Assembly: GCA_003130815.1 (NCBI GenBank)
Contig: QFDA01000001.1
Coordinates: 820,131 to 884,130, forward strand
Source of the DNA: Bacteroidetes bacterium SCGC AAA795-G10
GTDB lineage: Bacteria; Bacteroidota; Bacteroidia; Flavobacteriales; Flavobacteriaceae
Direction: 5' to 3'
Length of the DNA stretch: 64,000 nt
Under the pieces are notes generated by a model. That model was given only the letters and a program-made list of their open reading frames with translations, made no database searches and was not told the DNA's origin. Below are positions 1-7,680 of the stretch, in pieces. Each line of letters opens with the position of its first letter. The first letter of the stretch is position 1. The position numbers were made by a program, and so were the translations under genes.

Positions 1-358
1 TGGGATCTTCAACATAGTAAATAACCTCCATCGAATGAACTATATTTACCTTTTCGTGTGGCCTCCAACTCATTAAGTCTGCACAATAATATTCGTATCC
101 GGGAAGTATTTTTTTTGCCTTTGCAATCATTTTTTTTGAGCCATCTATGCCAATGGCTTTTTCACACTTTTTATTTTCAGAAACTTTCCTTATTACCCAA
201 CCGTTTCCACAACCAGCATCTATAAATGTAAAATTATTTAAATTTTTTATTGAATAATTAATCATGTTAATTACTGAATCTTTATGGTTTTTTTCCATAC
301 CAAAATCCTTATCTAAATCAGCCCACTCTCCAAATACCTCGATTGCATTTTTTTTCAT
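1..358 (-). CDS. Class I SAM-dependent methyltransferase, C-terminus cut off by window edge
   Basis: This is an open frame of about 119 codons starting with ATG at 358 and running off the left edge. Residues 43-55 contain the SAM-binding glycine loop (IDAGCGNGWVIRK), followed by an acidic end of strand 2 (GIDGSKKM) and a later CADL segment, the usual order of a Rossmann-type methyltransferase (Methyltransf_11/25-like). The substrate cannot be told because the C-terminal part is missing. It begins 19 bases after the VTT-family membrane protein gene on the same strand, so the two probably share a transcript. The fold assignment is solid; the function is unknown. Confidence 0.8.
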   Translation of the reverse strand, partial: MKKNAIEVFGEWADLDKDFGMEKNHKDSVINMINYSIKNLNNFTFIDAGCGNGWVIRKVSENKKCEKAIGIDGSKKMIAKAKKILPGYEYYCADLMSWRPHEKVNIVHSMEVIYYVEDP

Positions 359-377
359 TTTATTAAATTATTAAATG

Positions 378-830
378 TTAAAAGAAAAAATTATAACCTA
401 AAATAGTGATTAAGGCCCAAACTAAATATCTTATCATTTTACCTATGAACATCCATAGGCTAACCTTAAAAAAATTTATTTTATAAAATCCTAGTCCAAC
501 AGCAAAGACATCACCTACTAAGGGCAACCAACAGAAAAATGCTAAAGGACTTTTCCATTTATCAACCTTCTCTTTAACTTTTCCAATTTTTGTTTTGTTC
601 AAACCTGTAAAATATTTTATATAAGTCCATTCTCCTAGTCTTCCTAAACCATAACTACTTATTCCTCCTAGCCAGTTTCCCAGTGTTGCAATAATTAGAC
701 ACGTTGCAAGTGGATATTGATTTGCAAGAAGAATGCTTAAAACTAATTCGGAACTAAAAGGTATTATAGTAGCAGCAATAAAACTCGAAATAAAAAGCCC
801 TAATAGACCCAGTTCTAAAAAATTCTCCAT
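378..830 (-). CDS. VTT/DedA-like (YqaA-type) small membrane protein
   Basis: This 150-residue protein has about four hydrophobic segments (roughly residues 5-30, 38-62, 95-118 and 125-148). Segment two is rich in glycine (ATLGNWLGGISSYGLGRLGE), and a later stretch reads FFCWLPLVGDVFAVGLG. That pattern and the length fit the short YqaA branch of the VTT (SNARE-associated, DedA) superfamily. Relatives are thought to move or scramble lipids or to support envelope homeostasis, but the role of YqaA itself is not settled. It lies just upstream of the methyltransferase gene and is divergent from the sensor-phosphatase at 955. Family call is fairly sure; function is inferred only. Confidence 0.75.
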   Translation of the reverse strand: MENFLELGLLGLFISSFIAATIIPFSSELVLSILLANQYPLATCLIIATLGNWLGGISSYGLGRLGEWTYIKYFTGLNKTKIGKVKEKVDKWKSPLAFFCWLPLVGDVFAVGLGFYKINFFKVSLWMFIGKMIRYLVWALITILGYNFFF

Positions 831-954
831 TTATTTCTAATTTGATTTCATCATAATTTAGACTTTGTGACAGATAACAATTGGTTAAATTAATATTTAT
901 TAAGAATCAAATTTGATTATATTTATGTAACAATATTATTCAAATTAATTTATA

Positions 955-3900
955 ATGAGGCTGACCATAAACCTATCATTACACTTTTTTCTCTCATTAT
1001 TTTTTGTTGTTGCCCAAGAAAAGTATACCTCTAATGTTAACGATAAAAAACTCGGTAATCTAGAAATTAAAAATTATACAAATAAATTTTTAGAAAGGCC
1101 AGAGTCAGTCTGGTCAGTATTACGTTCTAGCAAATCAAAAAAAATATTTTACGGTACTTACGGAGGAGTTCTTGAATACGATGGAATAAATGTAAAATCG
1201 ATAGAAATTGACGGTCCAATAGAAAATGAAATTAGAACATCATTCACAAGAACCTTACTAGAGGACCAAAACAAAAATATTTATGCTGCAGGGGGAGGAT
1301 TTTTTGGAAAAATTATAGATAGTGATTTTGGTGGGTCTGAATATGTTTCATTGATGGAAAAAATTCCTGACACCATCAATCCATATATTCAAGTTTTTTG
1401 GGGAGGTGTTAACAAAGAAAATGATATTTATCTGTATACGCGTGACTTAATTTTTAAATATAATGGACAAGAATTTGATAAAGTATGGAAGATTTCAGAT
1501 AGAGAAGAAGGGGTTGATTCCTATGGTTCAATCCAAACAATATTAAAAGTTGATGACAGAATTTTTGTAAGAGTTTGGGGAATAGGCCTTTTTGAATTGG
1601 TAAATAATAACTTTCAATTTATAGAAAATTCAGAGCTTTTTTCATCTAACAGGATTGAGTCTATGGCCTCTTTGGATGGGGGTAAAATAGCTGTTTTTAG
1701 CAGTAAACTTGGTGTTGTAATTTTTGATGGCATAAATAATTTTAAACTACTCAATAAAAAACAATTAAATAAGTGGTTAAAAGAGAAACTTATATATAAT
1801 GTATCTGAGGTAAAAAAGCTTTCTGATGGGAAAATACCCTTAATTTCTTTTGAGGGAGGAGTTTTGGTGCTTAATAAAAATTTAGATGTAGTTGATTTAA
1901 TTGATCAGAGTGATGGATTACTTTCCAATACTATTACCTCTATTTATGTTGATCAAAATGATGATATCTATTCTACTAGTCTTTTATCTGCTTCTAAAAT
2001 TAAATTAAGTAATTCAGTAACAAGTTTCACTGAATCAAATGGGATAAAAGGTCTTGTTCAAAAAATCAAAAAAATTGACAACAAAATTTATTTTAGTACG
2101 ACAGAGGATATCTTTCGTGTTGATGAAAGTACATCCTCTCTAAATAACAATAGAATTGTAGATCTTCAAATAAATGACATTCCCAAAGACTTCATATCAT
2201 TTGGGGGAAATATTTTATCAGTAAATAATTTAAACTCTTTACTTATTCGAAATCAAAATAAGAGTTTAGTGTCTAATGATAGACTTTTAGAATCACCAGT
2301 AAAAAGTTTATTAGATGATAGGCTTTTAATCATGGCCCATCCTATTGATGGGATTATTTTCTTTAAACAACTTAATGATAAAAGGATTATTAAAATAAAA
2401 AGTAGTAAAATTCTGAATCAACAAGGAGCCTTAGGTATCAAAGAAATTGCAAAGGGAATATTATTTGTTGAAACTATAAATAATGAAGGGTCTTTCGTAT
2501 GTCGTTACGATAGAAAAGGAAATATAAAATCTAAAAGAGTACTTGTTCCAGATAATCAAAAGGTATTTAATTCTGAGAATTTTCCAAAAGAACAAAAATT
2601 TAATTCTCAAATAGACCAGGATGAATATTTTGTCCCATTGGAATTAAATTTAATTAATACAGGTGCAGGATATTTCGTTTTTGATCAAAATCTAGATCTA
2701 TACAGTTTTAATGATGAATTTGATTTAAGTTCAACAGGGCAAAATTTACTCTCAATTTTTGAAAAAAATCTCACCAATTTTGACCCAATATCAAGACTTG
2801 CTAACATATCTGGAAGGCAGCAATTCACTTCTATAAATCCCTTAACCAGAAATAATTGGTTTCTATCAAGTCAGGGATTAATTGAAGTAAATTTTAAAGA
2901 AGATGGGCAGTACGATATTGTTGGAGAATATCCATATGGAGTTATTGATATAAATGAATTATCTGGAGCTATTTTTGCAGATAATATTGGCTCTGAAAAT
3001 CTTTTGTGGCTGGGTTCTAAGGATTCAAAACTAATCAGCTATCTCCCAAATAAATATTTAAATGAGAAAAAAATTAATGTAAAACCAATAATTAATAGTG
3101 CCGCTTTTAATGGTGAAATTATTAATTTATTTCAAAGTGATTTTTCCTATAATGATTCCAGAAATATTAAAATCAATTTTAGTTTTCCTTCACTTGAAAA
3201 GGTAGAGGAAAATCTTTTTCGATATAGGCTAATTGGGTTAAATGAAAATTGGACAGATTGGTCTGCAACGACCGAAGGGATTTTTACTAACCTATATGAA
3301 GGAAATTATATTTTTGAGGTGCAAGCTTTAGATGCAAACTTTAATGAAAGTGAAATTGAAAGTTATCTTTTCTCAATAAGCCCTCCTTGGTACAGATCAA
3401 TTTTAGCCTATTTTATTTATGTTCTTGTTATAGTAGGATTAATATGGTTTTTTGGAAAATATCAAGCCAAACAATCATTAGCTAAGGCTGAAAATGAAAG
3501 AAGAGAAAAAGATCTTGAAGAGGCAAAACAAATTCAAGAGAGTATGCTTCCAAAATCATATCCAAAAATTGAAGGTTTATCTATAACAGCTGGTCTGATT
3601 ACCTCTACTGAGGTTGGTGGTGATTATTATGATTTTTTTGAAAGCAATGATAAAAATAAAAGTATTCATGTTATTTGTGGTGATGCTACAGGTCATGGAA
3701 CCGCTGCAGGTATGATGGTATCAATTATTAAATCTGCTCTTAATGGACTTCCAAATCTACCAGTTAATGAAATACTTGAGAGGTTAAATAATATTGTTAA
3801 GAAAATCAATTTAGGGAGATTAAGGATGAGTTTAAATGTAGCCAAAATTGATAAAAATGTTATCGAATTAAGTGCTGCAGCAATGCCACCAACTTACTTA

Positions 3901-4224
3901 TTTAATGCAAAATCAAATGTCTGTGAGGAAATTATGATTGAAGGGTTACCCTTAGGAGGCTTAAAAAATGAAAAATTCACAATGCTAAAAAAGAAATTTC
4001 AAAAAGGGGACGTATTAGTAATGCTTTCAGACGGATTACCAGAAGCTTCTAATGAAAATAAGGAGATGTATGATTATGAAAGAATTAAAGAATTAATATC
4101 CAAAAATCATTCAAAAGAGCCAAAAGAGATTAAAAAAGAATTATTTGATAGTCTTAATTTATGGCTAAATGGTGGAATACCTGAGGATGATGTAACTTTG
4201 GTAATTGTTAAAAAAGTAGCTTAA
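955..4224 (+). CDS. Propeller sensor with C-terminal PP2C/SpoIIE (RsbU-type) phosphatase
   Basis: This 1089-residue protein has a signal peptide (about 1-20) and a long extracytoplasmic part made of two-component-regulator propeller repeats (about 40-700). A Y_Y_Y-type Ig-like domain (about 720-805) and one membrane helix near 815-837 follow. A short charged helix precedes a cytoplasmic PP2C/SpoIIE domain (about 870-1087). The phosphatase motifs are intact: GGDYYDF near 886, GDATGHG near 903, SDGLPEAS near 1023 and the final DDVTLVIV. In this family the phosphatase removes phosphate from a STAS anti-anti-sigma protein. That partner is encoded at 7338, next to its kinase at 6923. The protein therefore probably senses an envelope or extracellular signal and drives the partner switch. 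Related hybrids use a histidine kinase at this position; here it is a phosphatase. Confidence 0.9.
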   Translation: MRLTINLSLHFFLSLFFVVAQEKYTSNVNDKKLGNLEIKNYTNKFLERPESVWSVLRSSKSKKIFYGTYGGVLEYDGINVKSIEIDGPIENEIRTSFTRTLLEDQNKNIYAAGGGFFGKIIDSDFGGSEYVSLMEKIPDTINPYIQVFWGGVNKENDIYLYTRDLIFKYNGQEFDKVWKISDREEGVDSYGSIQTILKVDDRIFVRVWGIGLFELVNNNFQFIENSELFSSNRIESMASLDGGKIAVFSSKLGVVIFDGINNFKLLNKKQLNKWLKEKLIYNVSEVKKLSDGKIPLISFEGGVLVLNKNLDVVDLIDQSDGLLSNTITSIYVDQNDDIYSTSLLSASKIKLSNSVTSFTESNGIKGLVQKIKKIDNKIYFSTTEDIFRVDESTSSLNNNRIVDLQINDIPKDFISFGGNILSVNNLNSLLIRNQNKSLVSNDRLLESPVKSLLDDRLLIMAHPIDGIIFFKQLNDKRIIKIKSSKILNQQGALGIKEIAKGILFVETINNEGSFVCRYDRKGNIKSKRVLVPDNQKVFNSENFPKEQKFNSQIDQDEYFVPLELNLINTGAGYFVFDQNLDLYSFNDEFDLSSTGQNLLSIFEKNLTNFDPISRLANISGRQQFTSINPLTRNNWFLSSQGLIEVNFKEDGQYDIVGEYPYGVIDINELSGAIFADNIGSENLLWLGSKDSKLISYLPNKYLNEKKINVKPIINSAAFNGEIINLFQSDFSYNDSRNIKINFSFPSLEKVEENLFRYRLIGLNENWTDWSATTEGIFTNLYEGNYIFEVQALDANFNESEIESYLFSISPPWYRSILAYFIYVLVIVGLIWFFGKYQAKQSLAKAENERREKDLEEAKQIQESMLPKSYPKIEGLSITAGLITSTEVGGDYYDFFESNDKNKSIHVICGDATGHGTAAGMMVSIIKSALNGLPNLPVNEILERLNNIVKKINLGRLRMSLNVAKIDKNVIELSAAAMPPTYLFNAKSNVCEEIMIEGLPLGGLKNEKFTMLKKKFQKGDVLVMLSDGLPEASNENKEMYDYERIKELISKNHSKEPKEIKKELFDSLNLWLNGGIPEDDVTLVIVKKVA

Positions 4225-4234
4225 GTTCAAAATC

Positions 4235-4600
4235 TTAATTCGTAGAGTATGTAGAAAAAGTCTGGGGTGAACTATTGTGATATGAGTAGTTAAGTTTTTG
4301 GGGTTTGATGTTTTTAGTTGATTTTTTGTTTATTTTAGTTTTTTGTTTTTTGGATGGTGTTGAACCATAACCATTGTAAGTAACGTTTTTGCTTATTGAT
4401 TCTTTTTTATCAAGATTCCTTACAATGGAATTTTTAAATTTATTCTTTCTGTCCTCTTGAGTAAAAAGATTTTCATTTTTTTTATCGATTTTTGAGAATG
4501 CTTCTAATGCATCTTCACCGGAAGTACTCTTATTTTCATCACTGCATGAAAAAATTGATAAAACAAAAAAACCGGTTAAAAGTATATATTTTTCAAACAT
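4235..4600 (-). CDS. Small lipoprotein of unknown function, copy 2 of duplicated pair
   Basis: This 121-residue protein has a short signal sequence ending in a lipobox (LSIFSC), so Cys19 should be lipidated. The rest is polar and lysine/asparagine/serine-rich, with no recognisable domain. It is clearly a paralogue of the protein at 5536-5898: both have an LFT..(D/E)R motif, (N/S)GYGS in the middle and a C-terminus reading FS(T/A)YSTN. Each small lipoprotein follows a larger lipoprotein gene closely (here a gap of 1 base after 4602), so the two-gene unit was duplicated. I do not recognise the family. It converges with the sensor-phosphatase gene, 10 bases away. Confidence 0.6.
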   Translation of the reverse strand: MFEKYILLTGFFVLSIFSCSDENKSTSGEDALEAFSKIDKKNENLFTQEDRKNKFKNSIVRNLDKKESISKNVTYNGYGSTPSKKQKTKINKKSTKNIKPQKLNYSYHNSSPQTFSTYSTN

Positions 4601-4601
4601 T

Positions 4602-5528
4602 TTATTTAACTCTCTTATAAACTAAACCTCTTCCTGTCATTTTGTTGTTTGAGTTATTTCCTTCGAAGGAATTATCAATTTGTAAAAACAGGTCGTCATT
4701 GTAAAATGTTATTTCGTGGGTTGTTTTATTTGATTTAGGTTCTGACTCAGCAGTAAACGTTCCGCTACCCCATTCTCCATATTCATAAAGTTTATTATTA
4801 TCCTCATCTAATACATAAGAGCCATACCCTCCGTAACCACCATAACCTGGTTCGTCTGGATCTGCTAAACCAGTTTGGTCAACCTGATACATATATCTTC
4901 CTCCATACATTACTTTCATATCTAAAATTACGTCACTTGGCAGGGATGTTGTGTCAACGGGTTTTTCGTTTACATATGCGATTTCATAAACTCGTTTCCA
5001 AACTCCGTCAATACGTGATTTTGGTTCTAAATCAGGTAGTTTTTCGTAGTATTCAGCAAACTCACTTTCTGGTCTGTTTTTTTGTGAGTAAAACCCATCC
5101 CCTAAATTTATACTCATATTCCATGTTTGAGATTGTAAACTGTTTTCATCTTTATATTGCTTTAATCCAGCACCCATCAACCCAGTTCCATGTGACATTA
5201 ATTCCGTAAGAGAGTCACGGGAGTAAATATTGAATTTACCATAGCCCCCTGAGCCTCCTTTCCAAGGAGCAGTAGAATCTTTCCAAAAGTTATTAATCCA
5301 CATAACTCTGTCGTTTAAGTAAACTTTAATTTGTTTATTATTTGGGTTTTCTGAGTTGGTAAATGAAAGAGTATCAATAGCAATTCCATTCATTAGTTGA
5401 ATGGTCCCAACTCTATTCCAAAAACCTAGTATATCTTCCTCATAACTGTCCACATTTTGATTTTTTTGGTTGTTTCCACATGATACTAAAAAGATTAGTA
5501 TTGAAACAAAAAGTATTTTTTTTGACAT
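4602..5528 (-). CDS. Two-repeat lipoprotein of unknown function, copy 2
   Basis: I place the start at the ATG at 5528, because it gives MSKKILF followed by a clean lipobox (FLVSC); a longer frame to 5567 would spoil the signal peptide. The mature protein has two similar halves. Each opens with G(F/V)W.R...I...N and a D-T-(L/T) segment (about residues 35-60 and 180-205), so it looks like a tandem of two small beta-barrel (lipocalin-like) domains; that fold is inference. A glycine/tyrosine-rich loop (GYGGYGGYG) sits in the second half. The paralogue is at 5900-6838. Function unknown; probably an outer- or inner-membrane-anchored periplasmic protein linked to the neighbouring signalling genes by position only. 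Confidence 0.65.
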   Translation of the reverse strand: MSKKILFVSILIFLVSCGNNQKNQNVDSYEEDILGFWNRVGTIQLMNGIAIDTLSFTNSENPNNKQIKVYLNDRVMWINNFWKDSTAPWKGGSGGYGKFNIYSRDSLTELMSHGTGLMGAGLKQYKDENSLQSQTWNMSINLGDGFYSQKNRPESEFAEYYEKLPDLEPKSRIDGVWKRVYEIAYVNEKPVDTTSLPSDVILDMKVMYGGRYMYQVDQTGLADPDEPGYGGYGGYGSYVLDEDNNKLYEYGEWGSGTFTAESEPKSNKTTHEITFYNDDLFLQIDNSFEGNNSNNKMTGRGLVYKRVK

Positions 5529-5535
5529 AATATTT

Positions 5536-5898
5536 TTAATTAGTTGAGTAAGCTGAAAAACCTGCACTTGAAATTTTTGGCCTACTAAGTTTTTTACTTT
5601 TACTAGTTGATATTTTATTATTTTCTTTTTTTGAATTTTTATTGTTCAGTGATCCATAACCACTGTAGTTAGCATTTTTTGATAAACTTTTCTCATTCGT
5701 GTTTAAATTACTTACGGATTTATTATATGAATTAATTCTTTCTGTTCTGGTAAACAGTTTTTTGTCTCTTTTATCAATATTTTCGAAAACATTTGATTTT
5801 GATTTTTTCTGTTTAGCTTCAGCGTCAGAACAAGAGTAAATTATACTGAGAAGTAAAATTAATGAGAATGATATTTTTATTTTAAGAAGGAAATTCAT
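5536..5898 (-). CDS. Small lipoprotein of unknown function, copy 1
   Basis: I chose the ATG at 5898 (MNFLLKIK) because a typical signal with lipobox IIYSC follows; an upstream in-frame ATG at 5916 would overlap the preceding gene. About 120 residues, polar and lysine-rich after the lipidated Cys. It shares with the protein at 4235-4600 the LFTR.ER segment, SGYGS and the C-terminal FSAYSTN. The start lies 1 base after the stop of the larger lipoprotein gene (5900-6838), so the two are almost certainly co-transcribed. No known family recognised. The conserved C-terminal tail suggests that end is functionally important. Confidence 0.6.
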   Translation of the reverse strand: MNFLLKIKISFSLILLLSIIYSCSDAEAKQKKSKSNVFENIDKRDKKLFTRTERINSYNKSVSNLNTNEKSLSKNANYSGYGSLNNKNSKKENNKISTSKSKKLSRPKISSAGFSAYSTN

Positions 5899-5899
5899 A

Positions 5900-6838
5900 T
5901 TACTTAACTCTTGCATAAACTACACCTCTTCCTGCTTGCCCTTGATTAAGTGTGTCTTTTGTGATTTGTATGTAAAGGTCATCGTCATAGAAAGATACAG
6001 CCGCATAGTGTGCGTTTCGTTTGTCTCTTGGTTCTCTCTCAGGAAAATTCCAGTTTCCGCTTGTAAACTCGCCGTATTCAACTAAATTTCCATTTCCATC
6101 ATACTCAAATTGCCCAAAATTTCCACCACCACCATATTCTGGTTTTGAGGGGTCATCTACTAATCTTGTTACATCAACTTGAACCAAAAAATAACCATCT
6201 TTAAACACCTTTACATCTAAAATTGCGTCCGTTGGAACTGATGTTGTGTCAACGGCAATTCCATTTACATAGGATATCTCATAAACTCTTTTCCAAACAC
6301 CGTCTATTTTGGATTTTCTTAAAGAAGGTAGTTTTTCATAGTACTCGGCGTACGATGTTTTGTTTTCTGAGTCAGGGACGGCTCCACCAAATTGTGTGTA
6401 GTAATTATCATTCAGATTATATGCAAAATTAAATTCTATGGACTGTTGATTCAAAGAATCTCTAAAGTATCTCATAGCTGCTCCCATCCCACCAGAACCA
6501 TGTGACATAAATTCTGTTAAAGTATCATTAGTGACCTCGAACTTACCGTAACCTCCATTACCTCTAGTCCATGGACTATTTTCATCAGTTCTATTGTTTA
6601 TCCAAAAGATGCTACCGTTTGAAAAGGCTTTCACATTTTTCATACCTTCAATATCTTCGCCGTAAAAAAGAGTATCTACAGTTACATTGTTTACAACTTG
6701 AAGTGTTCCTTTTCTCATCCAAAAGCCGTCTAAGATAGATTCTTTTTCAACTTTTTTTTCGGGACTACTTTTGGAAGACTCCCCACAAGACATAAATGTC
6801 AAGAGTAAAGTAAAGATTAAAAGGTTAAAGCTTTTCAT
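5900..6838 (-). CDS. Two-repeat lipoprotein of unknown function, copy 1
   Basis: This 312-residue protein starts MKSFNLLIF and has a lipobox (LTFMSC). It shares architecture with the protein at 4602-5528. The first half opens DGFWMRKGTLQVVNN and the second DGVWKRVYEISYVNG, showing an internal duplication, and both copies contain GGYGKF and EFMSHG-type motifs. The second half is the more conserved between the copies (for example the KIDGVWKRVYEI(S/A)YVN region). No enzymatic motif is visible. It is divergent from the anti-sigma kinase gene at 6923 with only about 84 bases between, so promoters for both must lie there. Function unknown. Confidence 0.65.
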   Translation of the reverse strand: MKSFNLLIFTLLLTFMSCGESSKSSPEKKVEKESILDGFWMRKGTLQVVNNVTVDTLFYGEDIEGMKNVKAFSNGSIFWINNRTDENSPWTRGNGGYGKFEVTNDTLTEFMSHGSGGMGAAMRYFRDSLNQQSIEFNFAYNLNDNYYTQFGGAVPDSENKTSYAEYYEKLPSLRKSKIDGVWKRVYEISYVNGIAVDTTSVPTDAILDVKVFKDGYFLVQVDVTRLVDDPSKPEYGGGGNFGQFEYDGNGNLVEYGEFTSGNWNFPEREPRDKRNAHYAAVSFYDDDLYIQITKDTLNQGQAGRGVVYARVK

Positions 6839-6922
6839 TATTTAATTGATTTATGATTAATTTTTTATAAATATAAATTTTATATAAATTAGATCCAAGT
6901 ATTCATAAACCAATTTTAGATA

Positions 6923-7345
6923 ATGAAGAAAAACCCTACAGTCGAACTAAAACTCCCAATTTTAAAGGATATGGAGCTTGTCGCAACACATACTTCTGAT
7001 GTTGTAGCAAAGCATATGAATTTATCTGAGGAAAAATCTGCTGAAATTTCTATGGCACTGATAGAAGCATGTATCAATGCTTTTGAACATTCTGAAACAA
7101 AAGAGGATATATATATTCATTTTATAATAAGTGATGAAAACCTTACGATTAAGGTAATTGATAAAGGTGTTGGGTTTGATGCCTCCGCGATTGAATTACC
7201 TAATATAGACCAAAAAATAACTGACGAAAGAAAAAGAGGGTGGGGCCTTATGCTTATCAAAGAACTAATGGACAAAGTTGATTATGAATCTGATAATACT
7301 GGAACAACATTAACAATGACTAAAAATAAAAAGACCGATGAGTAG
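6923..7345 (+). CDS. Anti-sigma factor-type serine kinase (RsbW-like HATPase)
   Basis: At 140 residues this is a stand-alone GHKL ATPase domain of the RsbW/SpoIIAB type. The N-box is at residues 48-57 (EACINAFEHS, with metal-binding Asn52), the G1 box at 80-86 (DKGVGFD) and the G2 box at 105-112 (RGWGLMLI). Family members phosphorylate a STAS protein and sequester either a sigma factor or another output protein. The STAS partner is the next gene, overlapping by 8 bases, which implies translational coupling. No sigma factor gene lies nearby. The downstream cyclase, or a remote sigma factor, could be the target; this is inference. Confidence 0.88.
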   Translation: MKKNPTVELKLPILKDMELVATHTSDVVAKHMNLSEEKSAEISMALIEACINAFEHSETKEDIYIHFIISDENLTIKVIDKGVGFDASAIELPNIDQKITDERKRGWGLMLIKELMDKVDYESDNTGTTLTMTKNKKTDE

Positions 7346-7679
7346 TATTACAGGTAAGAGTATTAGAGACGGAATTGTGATTATTTCAACAGAGGGTTAT
7401 TTTAATAAAGATCTTGGCGAAGCATTAAAAGCAGTCACTGATGAAGAAATTAAAAATGGCCACAAAAACTTTCTTATTAATCTTGAAAACTCAAAGATTG
7501 TAAATAGTATCGGAGCTTCAATTTTAATTGAAATAATTGAAGACCTTCAGTCCATGGATGGCTCATTAAATTTTTGCAACTTAGCTCCTATCATTGCTAA
7601 GACATTTAAGATAATGGGGTTAACAAAGTATTGTGAAACTTTTGAAAATGAAGATGCAGCCATAGCTAAATTGGCTTAA
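7338..7679 (+). CDS. STAS-domain anti-anti-sigma factor (RsbV/SpoIIAA-like)
   Basis: This 113-residue single STAS domain has the phosphorylatable serine at position 57 within KIVNSIGASIL, matching the D-S-x-G motif of anti-anti-sigma factors except that Asn replaces Asp. It overlaps the kinase gene by 8 bases and ends one base before the cyclase ATG. In the standard scheme the kinase at 6923 phosphorylates it and the PP2C phosphatase at 955 dephosphorylates it; the unphosphorylated form binds the kinase and frees the kinase's other partner. Kinase, substrate and phosphatase are all present within 7 kb. Confident family call. Confidence 0.88.
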   Translation: MSSITGKSIRDGIVIISTEGYFNKDLGEALKAVTDEEIKNGHKNFLINLENSKIVNSIGASILIEIIEDLQSMDGSLNFCNLAPIIAKTFKIMGLTKYCETFENEDAAIAKLA

Positions 7680-7680
7680 A

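Noticed and set aside
4937-5209. Plus-strand open frame inside the large lipoprotein gene.
   Set aside because: Lies wholly opposite a gene with signal peptide and paralogue; composition lacks any domain or signal, so it is a shadow frame.
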